A DNA stretch of 64,000 bases from Methylotenera sp. (GCF_029945705.1 NZ_JAQSDC010000040.1:52246-116245); one strand, 5' to 3'; shown: positions 47,746 to 56,815, numbered from the stretch's first letter. Numbers and translations are program-made. The notes: generated by a model from the sequence alone, not told the origin.

Positions 47746-48312
47746 TTATTTCAACCAATCTTTTTCGCCATCGCCTTTATAGACAGTACGAATATAAGCA
47801 ACTGCTTTTAAGATGTCATCTGTTGATAAGCCATCGCCTACATGTTCTGGCTGCTGTGCATGCCAAACAGGCATTAAACCACCAGAAACTCCTGGTGTAC
47901 CAGCAGAAATAGTCTCAAACATGCCTTTGTCAGTTGAATCTTTCGCATACACCCATTTTGTATCAAAAGCGCCTGTACCACCATTTTTAACAAGAGAAGG
48001 TGCCATCAAACCGCCTAAATTACCACCATGACAACCTGTACAGCCATTGTAAGTCATCACATGTCTACCACCGTCTTTTGCAAGTGCCGCAGCTGGGTCA
48101 GCTGCATATTTAGCTGTATACGGATTTTTGCAAGTTGCCAAAAACTCTTTAGCTTCTGGAGTATCAGTATCAAGTGCTTTTACTGCTAGCGGTGAACTAT
48201 CTTTTGTTGAAACTAAATTACAAGCAGCGCTTGCTTGTGTTGTTGCAGTTAAACCCACAAAACCAAGCATTGAAATTAATAACGCAGCTTTAACTGATTT
48301 AAAACCTAACAT
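47746..48312 (-). CDS. XoxG-like cytochrome c, paralogue 2
   Basis: 188-aa periplasmic cytochrome c. The signal peptide (cleavage after ASA near residue 29) is nearly identical to that of the neighbouring copy: of the first 38 residues only Val7 differs. Heme site CTGCH (Cys91, Cys94, His95) and an axial Met in GGLMPVWH (about residue 149). An extra cysteine pair (Cys31, Cys61) is shared with copy 1 and may form a disulfide. GGAGAT precedes the ATG. Likely electron acceptor of XoxF (the cytochrome cL role). Confidence 0.9.
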   Translation of the reverse strand: MLGFKSVKAALLISMLGFVGLTATTQASAACNLVSTKDSSPLAVKALDTDTPEAKEFLATCKNPYTAKYAADPAAALAKDGGRHVMTYNGCTGCHGGNLGGLMAPSLVKNGGTGAFDTKWVYAKDSTDKGMFETISAGTPGVSGGLMPVWHAQQPEHVGDGLSTDDILKAVAYIRTVYKGDGEKDWLK

Positions 48313-48565
48313 ATCATCTCCTTATTGTAATGAATTTTGCTACGATCATTTTTGCAAACGCATTACTGAACGTGTTTTCATCTAACGTACTTATTATTTA
48401 ATTGGTTGACACTTCAATTTCAAATACTACGTTAGTAATTATTGTTGCCATTGCTTAGTTACATAAAACAGCGGTTGCGATTATACATTAGCTGCTGAAT
48501 TAATTACAGCTTAGTCAATCTTCCGACTCATGAAGTAACTTACTTAATAGTAACTTAGTTAAAAG

Positions 48566-49126
48566 TTACTTCATCCAATCTTTTTCACCATCGCCTTTGT
48601 ATTCGGTACGGATGTAAGCAATGATTTTTAAAATTTCATCTGTTGACAAACCATCACCCACTTTATCTGGCTGTTGTACATGCCAAACTGGCATTAAACC
48701 ACCTGAAATTCCTGGTGTACCTGCGGCGATTGTTTCAAACATGCCCTTATCAGTAGAGTTTTTAGCATAAACCCATTTAGTGTCATAGGCACCTTGTCCA
48801 CCTTGTTTATTTAAGGCTGGAGCCATGACGCCTTCTAGTTTACCGCCGTGGCAACCTGAGCAACCGTTATATCCAAATAACTTTTTACCGCCCGCTTTAA
48901 TCAAATCATGATTTTCTGCATAAGCTTTTGTATAAGGATTAATGCACGTTTCTAAAAATGATTTGGCTTCTGGTGTGTCTGTATCTAAAGCTTTTACAGC
49001 AAGCGATGTTCCATCTTTTGTTGAAACTAAATTACAAGCTGCACTAGCCTGCGTCGTAGCTGTTAAGCCAACAAAACCAAGCATTGAAATTAATAAAGCA
49101 GCTTTAATTGATTTAAAACCTAACAT
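48566..49126 (-). CDS. xoxG: XoxG-like cytochrome c, paralogue 1
   Basis: 186-aa periplasmic cytochrome c, tandem duplicate of the next gene. Signal peptide residues 1-29; heme site CSGCH (Cys89, Cys92, His93); axial Met in GGLMPVWH; Cys31 and Cys61 conserved with copy 2. It is the cytochrome nearest to xoxJ and xoxF, so it is the best candidate for the direct methanol dehydrogenase partner. GGGAGAT precedes the ATG. Downstream (48313-48565, 253 bp) only weak hairpins are visible. Confidence 0.9.
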   Translation of the reverse strand: MLGFKSIKAALLISMLGFVGLTATTQASAACNLVSTKDGTSLAVKALDTDTPEAKSFLETCINPYTKAYAENHDLIKAGGKKLFGYNGCSGCHGGKLEGVMAPALNKQGGQGAYDTKWVYAKNSTDKGMFETIAAGTPGISGGLMPVWHVQQPDKVGDGLSTDEILKIIAYIRTEYKGDGEKDWMK

Positions 49127-49200
49127 GCTATCTCCCTGATTGAATAAAAATCGCTACTAGTGCGCATAAGCACATTGTTACATTTGTACATCTAACATAT

Positions 49201-49234
49201 AAAAAATGCTTGGTTGATATAACTCAACCAAGCA
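49201..49234 (-). terminator. Terminator after xoxJ
   Basis: Minus strand TGCTTGGTTGA, 6-nt loop, TCAACCAAGCA, an 11-bp perfect stem followed by six T. It lies 27 bp after the xoxJ stop codon and before the first cytochrome gene. Confidence 0.9.
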
Positions 49235-49260
49235 ATTGCTAACCTTACTTCAAATCTTAA

Positions 49261-50184
49261 TTAATTGCCTTCTTCTTTCTTAACGTTGGCACCATACTTT
49301 TTATATGAATTCATCAAGCTATCGCCTTCTACTACTGGCACATGCGGAATTGAATATTCATCTAAAATTTTCATAATTTTATCTTGGTTCCTATCTAAAG
49401 CACCTTGAATCATTGCCATACGATCTTTATCTTTTTTACGTACGCCGACTGAAATATTCCAGTATTCTTTACCTTTAGCATTTTGTGTTTCATATTCAGG
49501 AACAGGCACAACCACCATAGGGACTTTTGATTGTTTTGCATAATAACCACCTATTGGGCCCCAAGCAATCGCAATATCAATATCACCTTTAGCCAAATCA
49601 TCAATCATAAAACTAGCGGGTAAATTTAAATCACGCTGCATACGATATGGACGAGCGTTACTTATCAATCCATGTGCATCCATAGGGATTGTTGCAGGGC
49701 TGTGGTCAACTACCCCAATAAAACCCTTATGTAGATCTGGTGATGACCAATCTGTAATATTGTAATTGCTATCTTTACGCCACACATAGACATTACCTGT
49801 ACGGTAGTATGGTTTAGATGTTCTCATCATGTCGTCATCTGAAACGGTACCAATAACCACATCGCAGCGGTTAGCACCTAAGGTATTTCTGAAGAAGCCT
49901 TGGCGACTATATGCATAGGTATAAGTAAGTTTCTTGCCTAGATCATTGGCTAACAACTCAGCGATTTTATCTTCAAATCCTTGTTTTTTAATATCTGAAT
50001 ATGGCAAATTTTCTGGATCCGCACATACTTTAAACTCTGACTCATCTACAACACGTCGAACCTCGCCGATACGACCTTCATCAGCACTAAGAGTTGGGAT
50101 ATCAGGATCTGCTGCATAACTGATGTTTGCTGTAATGGCTAACAGTAACGTCAAGCCTAATTGCTTCTTAACATGCTTCAACAT
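49261..50184 (-). CDS. xoxJ: XoxJ periplasmic solute-binding-like protein
   Basis: 307 aa; signal peptide (about residues 1-24, ending SYA), then a type-3 solute-binding fold with FKVCADPENLPYSD (about 51-64) and DIAIAWGPIGGYYAK (about 206-220), the hallmark of the quinoprotein-dehydrogenase-associated MxaJ/XoxJ family. XoxJ is thought to assist activation of apo-XoxF. AAGGAA precedes the ATG. It lies between the dehydrogenase and its cytochromes, as usual for xox clusters, but after a strong terminator. Confidence 0.94.
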   Translation of the reverse strand: MLKHVKKQLGLTLLLAITANISYAADPDIPTLSADEGRIGEVRRVVDESEFKVCADPENLPYSDIKKQGFEDKIAELLANDLGKKLTYTYAYSRQGFFRNTLGANRCDVVIGTVSDDDMMRTSKPYYRTGNVYVWRKDSNYNITDWSSPDLHKGFIGVVDHSPATIPMDAHGLISNARPYRMQRDLNLPASFMIDDLAKGDIDIAIAWGPIGGYYAKQSKVPMVVVPVPEYETQNAKGKEYWNISVGVRKKDKDRMAMIQGALDRNQDKIMKILDEYSIPHVPVVEGDSLMNSYKKYGANVKKEEGN

Positions 50185-50394
50185 TATTTATTCCTTAATT
50201 TTCAAATATGCAGTTTATTAATAACCGCCTTATTGCTATAGAGTACTTGGCTGATAAAAAAGTTCTTATCTTTTAGCCCTTACAGAAGTCGCATTTCAAA
50301 CAACTCATTATTGTAACTAATTTGCTGCTTTATAAGCAGTTTTATATCAATAAAATACCCCGATATTGATTCAGATTATTTGTATTAAACATAA

Positions 50395-50424
50395 AAAAAC
50401 ACCCCGACAAGTCGGGGTGTTTTT
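50395..50424 (-). terminator. Terminator after xoxF
   Basis: A 14-bp perfect stem (AAAAACACCCCGAC / GTCGGGGTGTTTTT) with a 2-nt loop, T-rich on both strands, 55 bp after the xoxF stop. Expected to make xoxF transcript far more abundant than xoxJ. The rest of the 294-bp gap must hold any separate xoxJ promoter; none is clear. Confidence 0.92.
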
Positions 50425-50478
50425 AGTATTACATTTGAACTAACTTGTATTTAGTTACAATTTAATCTTACGATTAAA

Positions 50479-52356
50479 TTATAGGCTGAATACTGTTAAT
50501 GCACCGCCGCCAGGAGCCGCGTTGTATTTTGTTAATTCAGCATAACCACCAGCAGCGCCTAAAGCATCTGTTGGGTTAGTCATACCAAGGTTCATCGCAA
50601 CGCCAGCCCAGCCACCGATACCTGATAGTGTACCAACGTATTGTTTACCTTTTAAGCCGTATGTGAATGCATTACCAATCACGCCAGAACCCACTTGGAA
50701 TTTCCAAAGTTCTTTACCTGATTGAGCATCAACAGCCTTGAACCAACGATCAAGAGTTCCGTAGAATACCAAGTTTGAAGCAGTAGTTAAAGCACCACCC
50801 CAAGCAGAGAATTTCTCTTTGTTGTACCAAACTTTTTTGTTAGTCATTGGATCATAAGCGCCGAAGCCACCCATAACACCGTCAGGACCAGCAAACATAG
50901 TCAATGTAGCACCAACCCATGGTTGACCAGCAACATATTTAGACTCAACTGGCTCGTATGTCATACATACGTGGTTCAATGGAGTGTAAATTAAACCAGT
51001 TTTTGGTGAGTAAGCCGCTGGTTGTTGATCTTTAGTACCCAATGCAGCTGGGCAAACGCCTTTAGCATTGTAATCTTGGTGAGTTGAAGCTGTAGCAAGT
51101 TTTTTAGGCACGCCTGTTTTCAAATCAACGCTAGAAGCCCAGTTTACGAATGGGTGTACTTTTTCAGCAGCAATCAATGTACCGTTTGCAGCATTCCAAG
51201 TGTAAGCAAAACCGTTACGGTCATGGTGCCAAGCGTATGTTTTACCACCTTTGTCGAACAAGATTACTTCGTTAATACCATCATAATCCCACTCATCATG
51301 TGGAGTCATTTGCATGCCCCATTTTGCAACGCCTGTATCTAAATCACGTGCAAATATAGTCATAGACCATTTGTTATCGCCTGGACGTACATCTGGGTTC
51401 CAAACTGATGGGTTACCTGTTCCGTAGTAAACCAAGTTTGTACGTGCATCATACGGCCACCAGCCCCATACAGAGCCACCACCATGTTGCCAACCATCTT
51501 TAACTGCTTGTGGTTTTAACCATGTACGTGTACCAAGATCTTTTTCACCAATTTTGATTTGGTCATTTGGCAATGCTGCGAAAGAACCGCCTTGTTTGTT
51601 ACCACCGTTTACATCTTGGTAAACTGACAATGCACTGTATTGTGGATTTTCTTTATTGAAATCTGCACCGATCAACACTTCAGAATCTGGACCTGTTGAG
51701 TATGCTTTCCATGCCAATGAACCGTCTTTTAAGTTGTAAGCAGCGATAAAGCAACGAACACCAAATTCAGCACCTGAACAACCAGTCAACACTTTGTCTT
51801 TGATCACGTGTGGAGCGTTAGTGTTTGTAGCACCAACTTTTGGATCGTTAACTAATGTAGACCATACTTTAGCGCCAGTTTTAGCGTCTAAAGCAACCAA
51901 GTTACCATCATTTTGTTGTAGATAGATTTTACCGTCGCCGTAGCCTAAACCACGTGAAACGTTATCGCAACATAGTACAGCTTGTACTGATGGATCTTGT
52001 TTTGGGAAATATGACCATACGATTTTTTGATTGTCGTTTAAGTCAAGAGCGTATACGTTGTTTGGGAATGCTGTATGTACATACATCATGTTACCAACAA
52101 CAACTGGTGAACCTTCGTGACCACGGTTTACACCAGTAGCGAATGTCCATGCTGCTTTAAGGTTTTTTACGTTACCTTTGTTCACTTGTGCCAATGCACT
52201 GTGTGCTTGGTTTGTGTAGTCACCGCGCGGTGCTGCCCAGTTATTACTATTTTTAATTGCTGCTTCTTGGTCTGCTGCTGCTGAAGCGATCATTGGCATT
52301 GCCGCTGAAAGACCTGCAACCAAACCTAATGCTAATTTGATCTTGTTGATTTGCAT
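50479..52356 (-). CDS. xoxF: Lanthanide-dependent methanol dehydrogenase XoxF
   Basis: 625-aa PQQ enzyme oxidising methanol in the periplasm. Signal peptide of about 27 residues ending ASA. Eight-bladed propeller repeats; vicinal disulfide Cys129-Cys130 (AVLCCDNVSRG); catalytic Asp357 in HDEWDYDG, with Asp359 two residues on. That second aspartate, replaced by alanine in calcium MxaF enzymes, marks lanthanide binding. GGAG is 7 nt before the chosen ATG; the frame opens four codons earlier without such a site. Followed by a strong terminator and xoxJ. Confidence 0.98.
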   Translation of the reverse strand: MQINKIKLALGLVAGLSAAMPMIASAAADQEAAIKNSNNWAAPRGDYTNQAHSALAQVNKGNVKNLKAAWTFATGVNRGHEGSPVVVGNMMYVHTAFPNNVYALDLNDNQKIVWSYFPKQDPSVQAVLCCDNVSRGLGYGDGKIYLQQNDGNLVALDAKTGAKVWSTLVNDPKVGATNTNAPHVIKDKVLTGCSGAEFGVRCFIAAYNLKDGSLAWKAYSTGPDSEVLIGADFNKENPQYSALSVYQDVNGGNKQGGSFAALPNDQIKIGEKDLGTRTWLKPQAVKDGWQHGGGSVWGWWPYDARTNLVYYGTGNPSVWNPDVRPGDNKWSMTIFARDLDTGVAKWGMQMTPHDEWDYDGINEVILFDKGGKTYAWHHDRNGFAYTWNAANGTLIAAEKVHPFVNWASSVDLKTGVPKKLATASTHQDYNAKGVCPAALGTKDQQPAAYSPKTGLIYTPLNHVCMTYEPVESKYVAGQPWVGATLTMFAGPDGVMGGFGAYDPMTNKKVWYNKEKFSAWGGALTTASNLVFYGTLDRWFKAVDAQSGKELWKFQVGSGVIGNAFTYGLKGKQYVGTLSGIGGWAGVAMNLGMTNPTDALGAAGGYAELTKYNAAPGGGALTVFSL

Positions 52357-52488
52357 ATTAATCTCCAAAGTTGAACTACTAAGGGTTTATAAATAATCTC
52401 TTTTACTTGTTGAAGTTTTTGATGTTATCTCAAATTTTCTAGCAACTAATTGATACTATTTCTCATCACATTCTCATGTGCGTACAGC

Positions 52489-52517
52489 ACTATATTCTAG
52501 TCACACACGAATTGCAA
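52489..52517 (-). promoter_or_regulatory. xoxF promoter
   Basis: Minus strand TTGCAA, 17-bp spacer, TATAGT (five of six -10 matches). It predicts a leader of about 125 nt. It lies in the 287-bp divergent gap shared with the proline iminopeptidase gene. Confidence 0.7.
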
Positions 52518-52521
52518 TACA

Positions 52522-52543
52522 TTAGTTACAATTTACTTACAAT
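52522..52543 (-). promoter_or_regulatory. Two 11-bp direct repeats upstream of the xoxF -35
   Basis: Minus strand ATTGTAAGTAA then ATTGTAACTAA, contiguous and differing at one base, ending 4 bp before the -35 box. One repeat per helical turn in the activator position suggests a response-regulator or activator site controlling xoxF. Confidence 0.5.
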
Positions 52544-52643
52544 TAGTTCTACATTTTTTAAAATAAGTGTTTAGCGTTAGGCTGGATAGTGTTAATATTT
52601 CTTAAAAGTCATTTAAAATCAATTAGAAAGCATATTTTTTGTT

Positions 52644-53606
52644 ATGCAAAATAAAACTTACAATTTGTATCCTGAAGTCAATAATTTTGAGAAATTCACT
52701 TTAAAAGCAGGAAATCTTCATGAAATCTATTATGAAGTTTGTGGAAATCCCAAAGGAAGTCCTGTCGTTTTTTTACATGGTGGTCCTGGTAGTGGATGCA
52801 GCCCTACGCAACGTCGCTTTTTTGACCCCGCACACTATCGCATTATCTTAATTGACCAGCGCGGTTGCGGTAGAAGCAAACCACAAGGTGAGATTGAGCA
52901 AAATACTACAGATGATTTAGTCAACGATATTGATACAATTCGTGCAGCACTAAACATTGATAAGTGGTTGGTATTTGGCGGCTCATGGGGCAGCACCTTA
53001 GCTTTGGCTTATGCCTTACAGCATACAGATAGAGTAGCGGGCTTAATACTGCGCGGCATTTTCTTAAGTCGCCCTTCCGAGCTTAATTGGTTTTTAGGAC
53101 AAGTACAGGCGTTCTTTCCAGAGCCGTGGGAATCTTTATGCGCATACTTACCCGCCAATAAAAGGCATAACCCTATAGAAGCATACGAGCAGCTTGTTTT
53201 CTCCGATGATACGAAGAGTAGCATTCCAGCCGCCATTCGCTGGAATACATTTGAAAGTAGCATTATGAGTTTACTGCCTAGACCAGCTTCGCCAAGCAGT
53301 GAGGTGAACGGAGAAGTTGAGCTTGCACGCGCTAGAGTACAAATACATTACATACAGAATAACTGTTTTGTTGGTCAGCGCGACTTATTAGCTGAAGCAA
53401 AAGCCAAGCTGGGGCATATTCCAACAGACATTGTTCAGGGTCGCTACGATATGGTATGCCCTCCGATTACCGCTTGGGAGCTTAGCCAAGCGATGCCGCA
53501 TGCTAGTTTTCACATGGTTGAAGATGCGGGACATTCAGCAATGGAAACTGGCGTTACCTCGGCTTTGGTTGCAGCGACTGAAAAATTCAAATCATTCAAT
53601 AGATAG
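52644..53606 (+). CDS. pip: Proline iminopeptidase
   Basis: 320-aa alpha/beta hydrolase (family S33) removing N-terminal proline from peptides. HGGPGSG oxyanion motif (about residues 45-51), DQRGCGRS (about 74-81), nucleophile Ser in GGSWGSTLAL (about residue 115), QGRYDMVCP with the catalytic Asp (about 273) and a late GHSAME with the His (about 300). Ribosome-binding site is weak. Unrelated to its xox neighbour in function. Confidence 0.95.
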   Translation: MQNKTYNLYPEVNNFEKFTLKAGNLHEIYYEVCGNPKGSPVVFLHGGPGSGCSPTQRRFFDPAHYRIILIDQRGCGRSKPQGEIEQNTTDDLVNDIDTIRAALNIDKWLVFGGSWGSTLALAYALQHTDRVAGLILRGIFLSRPSELNWFLGQVQAFFPEPWESLCAYLPANKRHNPIEAYEQLVFSDDTKSSIPAAIRWNTFESSIMSLLPRPASPSSEVNGEVELARARVQIHYIQNNCFVGQRDLLAEAKAKLGHIPTDIVQGRYDMVCPPITAWELSQAMPHASFHMVEDAGHSAMETGVTSALVAATEKFKSFNR

Positions 53607-53622
53607 GTTGCATACTCAATAA

Positions 53623-54933
53623 ATGATGAAAGAAGAAACCAACACCAAGCAGCAATCAAGCCTACAAAGCGCCATCAACAAGCCGCTTGAAGCATATGAA
53701 AAGCAGCGTTACAGCACGCCGCTGTTTGTATTGCATGAAATGCTTGGTGCTTTTCGGCGGCATAACGTATTAGGTTTATCGGCTTCGTTATCATTTTATG
53801 CGATGTTCGCGTTGATTCCATTGGTGTTACTTTTGTTCTTTCTGCTTAGCCACTTAGTATTTACCTCAGATTACGCAGTGGTCAAACTTGCCATCATTAC
53901 AGGCAACTTAGTACCAAAATTTAGCAGCGCGATCATGGTAGAGGTTTACAACACAGCGCAACAAAAGGCCGTTTGGGGTGCTGCAGGGCTATTTGTGCTG
54001 CTTTGGACAGTGACACCGCTAGCAAGCGCAATGCGAACCAGCTTTTACACCATCGCTACATTAATTGAAGCACCATCCTATATTCGTCGCAAGCTGAAAG
54101 ATGTCATCGCGGTCATCGGCATGTTGGTATTATTCTTTCTGTTTACCTTTGCGGGTCTTATGTTAGAAAAAGTGATTACCTTTTTGGGCGCAAATCACCA
54201 GTTCTTTCAATACGACATTATTGCTGCACTTACCTCACTAGCACTAACCACGCTGCTGATAGCTGCTTTTTATTTTGTATTTTTTCCCGTTCGATTAAAC
54301 CTGAAACATATTTTGATTGGCGCCCTATTCACAGCCGTGCTGTGGTTATTGATGCGTCCAGCATTCACCTTTTACTTATCGCTCAATGAATCTTACGGCT
54401 CGGTATTCGGCAGCATGAAAAATCTATTCATCTCAATTACTTGGTTGTATTTTAATTTTTCAGTATTTTTACTTGGCACAGAGCTCATTGCTACATTACG
54501 CAAAAAAGACGTGCTGATATTAAAAGGATTGTTCTCAGACAATCCACAAGAGCCGCAATCTAAATCTCAAACGAATTACTTAGAAAAGCTAATGCAGCGT
54601 TATGGCAGAAGCTATCAGCAAGGTGAGTTCATTTTTAAGCAAGGCGATTTAACTCGCAATCTGCACTACTTGGTGAGCGGTCAGGTGCAGTTGCTGAAAA
54701 ATGGCAGGCTCCTACGCACAATAGAAGCTGGGGAATACTTTGGTGAAATGGCGATGCTCACCAATACGCCAGCGATTGTAGACGCAGCGGTAAGTTCGAA
54801 ACAAGCCGACGTGATTCTCATTTACCCAGATAATATTGAAACGCTACTTTTAGACGAACCTAAAGTAGCCATGAAATTCTTACGTCAAATGGCGACTAGA
54901 TTACAAATACAAAGTAACACAGATGTAAGTTAA
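53623..54933 (+). CDS. YihY/BrkB membrane protein fused to a cyclic-nucleotide-like domain
   Basis: 436 aa. Residues about 30-300 form the YihY/BrkB family core with six membrane helices (signature LSASLSFYAMFALIPL near 50, then GSVFGSMKNLFISITWLYF near 265). Residues about 325-430 form a cyclic-nucleotide-binding-type domain (QQGEFIFKQGD, FGEMAMLTNTP). In the phosphate cassette the usual Arg-x-Ala is replaced (TPAIVDA), so cAMP or cGMP binding is doubtful. YihY proteins were once called RNase BN but are membrane proteins of unsettled role. Starts 16 bp after pip. Confidence 0.88.
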   Translation: MMKEETNTKQQSSLQSAINKPLEAYEKQRYSTPLFVLHEMLGAFRRHNVLGLSASLSFYAMFALIPLVLLLFFLLSHLVFTSDYAVVKLAIITGNLVPKFSSAIMVEVYNTAQQKAVWGAAGLFVLLWTVTPLASAMRTSFYTIATLIEAPSYIRRKLKDVIAVIGMLVLFFLFTFAGLMLEKVITFLGANHQFFQYDIIAALTSLALTTLLIAAFYFVFFPVRLNLKHILIGALFTAVLWLLMRPAFTFYLSLNESYGSVFGSMKNLFISITWLYFNFSVFLLGTELIATLRKKDVLILKGLFSDNPQEPQSKSQTNYLEKLMQRYGRSYQQGEFIFKQGDLTRNLHYLVSGQVQLLKNGRLLRTIEAGEYFGEMAMLTNTPAIVDAAVSSKQADVILIYPDNIETLLLDEPKVAMKFLRQMATRLQIQSNTDVS

Positions 54934-54987
54934 TTAATTTTGCTCTAAAATAGCCTAAATTATCAAACTAGCGGTATTACTCATATC

Positions 54988-56520
54988 ATGGCAAAACCAG
55001 CTTCATCATTCGCCCCGCAACCCAGTCAGCTTGAAATGCAACCTGTATTGAGCTTATTCAATGCTGGCAAACTTGCTGAAGCAGAAGCCGCCGCTAAAAA
55101 ATTAGTCACTCGCTACGCTAATACTTTTATTCTCTACCAAATATTAGGGATTTCTCAAGACGGCTTATCCAAATTTAATGAAGCCGCTGAGAACTACTCA
55201 AAAGCGCTGACCATACAGCCTAATACGCCAGATTTGCATTTCAACTTAGGCATTACCTTAACTAACCTCAATAGATTTAAAGAAGCTGAAGCCAGCTATC
55301 GCAACGCCATCGCATTGCAAGCTGGCTTTTTTGAGGCACATGGCAACTTAGGTACAGTGCTACAAAAACAGGGAAGGCTTGAAGAGGCCGTAGCTAGCTA
55401 CCGTGAAGCACTTACTATTCACGAAGACCCAAGAGGTCACTTTAACCTTGGTACTGCACTTAGAGATGAAGGCAAGCTAGATGAAGCAATCCATCATTTT
55501 AAGCAAGCCATTAAAATGTTTCCCAACTATGCTGATGCACACAATTACCTAGGTGAGTGTTACCGTGACCAAGGCAATATGGAGGATGCGATTAAGTGTT
55601 ACTTTGATACCTTAGCACTCAACCAAAACCATGCTGGCGCAAACTACAATATGGGCGAGTTTTTATATCTTGCAGGACGGTTTGATGAAGCTGTTGATTA
55701 TTTGGAGCGATCAAAACTTGATGACTGGCAAGAGCGTGCGCTTTACTGTACTTACAAAGCCGAACATTTTGATGCATTTAAAACCAAGCTAGATCAGATT
55801 ATTCATACCCATGAAAAACACAACGCACCTTTCCTACAAACCCTCTCTACACATCATGCGGTCAATTTTGGCCTAGAAGATCAATATAATTTCTGCAAAA
55901 ATGGTTTTGATTTTGTTTACCAGCACAGTATTGCGGAGTTGGCAGAGCCTGATAGTCAGCTATTAAAAGACCTACTAAACGACATCAATAACACCGCAAT
56001 AGAGGTGCGTGCCCAAGGCATGATTATCAACGGCAAACAATCTGCAGGTAATTTATTCAAGCGACCTGAAGCTTCCTTTAGAAAACTAGGTGAGATTGTT
56101 AAGCAAGAATTTCTCAATTATAAAAATAAATTCTCAGGCGCAGATTGTGAGCTGATTCAATCTTTCCCAAAAGAGTTGGAATTTACCAGTTCTTGGTATG
56201 TAAGATTGCGAAGCGGTGGCTATTTAGAAAGACACATTCATGAAGTTGGCTGGATAAGTGGTGCGGTATACCTTGTTTTACCAAAAGAAAAAAGAGATCC
56301 TACTGAAGGCTGTTTTGAATATGGCTTGCATGGTGATAATTACCCGCAAAAACACAATAATTTCCCAGTAGGCATTGCTAGCCCTAACGTGGGCGATATT
56401 GTATTATTCCCATCCTCATTATTTCACCGCACGATTCCGTTCACCTCTAATGAAGAACGCATCTGCATTGCTTTTGATTTAAAACCAGAAGGTAATATTT
56501 TTATTAAATCTAGTTATTAA
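54988..56520 (+). CDS. TPR protein with C-terminal 2-oxoglutarate-Fe(II) oxygenase domain
   Basis: 510 aa. Residues about 20-245 hold about six TPR repeats (GKLAEAEAAAKK, FNEAAENYSKAL, FKEAEASYRNAI, LEEAVASYREAL, LDEAIHHFKQAI, MEDAIKCYFDTL). Residues about 370-505 form a 2OG-Fe(II) oxygenase: the His-rich motif HIHE (His416, His418), late His480 in LFHRTIPF, and Arg in EERICIAFD for 2-oxoglutarate. Such proteins may hydroxylate proteins or peptides bound by the TPRs; the substrate is unknown. Stand-alone gene. Confidence 0.87.
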   Translation: MAKPASSFAPQPSQLEMQPVLSLFNAGKLAEAEAAAKKLVTRYANTFILYQILGISQDGLSKFNEAAENYSKALTIQPNTPDLHFNLGITLTNLNRFKEAEASYRNAIALQAGFFEAHGNLGTVLQKQGRLEEAVASYREALTIHEDPRGHFNLGTALRDEGKLDEAIHHFKQAIKMFPNYADAHNYLGECYRDQGNMEDAIKCYFDTLALNQNHAGANYNMGEFLYLAGRFDEAVDYLERSKLDDWQERALYCTYKAEHFDAFKTKLDQIIHTHEKHNAPFLQTLSTHHAVNFGLEDQYNFCKNGFDFVYQHSIAELAEPDSQLLKDLLNDINNTAIEVRAQGMIINGKQSAGNLFKRPEASFRKLGEIVKQEFLNYKNKFSGADCELIQSFPKELEFTSSWYVRLRSGGYLERHIHEVGWISGAVYLVLPKEKRDPTEGCFEYGLHGDNYPQKHNNFPVGIASPNVGDIVLFPSSLFHRTIPFTSNEERICIAFDLKPEGNIFIKSSY

Positions 56521-56589
56521 TTGTTGATAATAATATGTCAAAATTAAATACACGAAATGTGTCAATATAAGCTACTTTTCTGTCTTACA

Positions 56590-56621
56590 TTGAACACTTG
56601 ACGTCTACGATATAATCGTAG
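56590..56621 (+). promoter_or_regulatory. Candidate rpfG promoter with palindrome over the -10
   Basis: TTGAAC, 15-bp spacer, TATAAT (56611-56616). The -10 lies inside an inverted repeat CTACGAT-ATA-ATCGTAG (56605-56621). The spacer is short, which suits a regulated promoter; the palindrome could be an operator. The 194 nt that follow form a long leader with hairpins at about 56732-56757 and 56760-56788 (ATTGCTTTT/AAAAGCAAT). No known riboswitch is recognised. Confidence 0.5.
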
Positions 56622-56815
56622 AATCGCACAAAGCTTCAAAGTAATTAAATACCAGAATAGGCCATAGCAGCACTTACTCTTTTGATTTATTTGAAGTATT
56701 TTAGTTTTAACTTTACTTAATTTTACAACTTAGCCCATTCTCATAAGAGTGGCTTGATTATTGCTTTTCTTGAGTAGGCAAAAGCAATATTCAGCTAGTT
56801 TCAGGATAACTATTA

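Noticed and set aside
50479..52356. Calcium-type methanol dehydrogenase MxaF
   Set aside because: The WDYD motif with Asp359 and the presence of XoxJ and no MxaI indicate XoxF.
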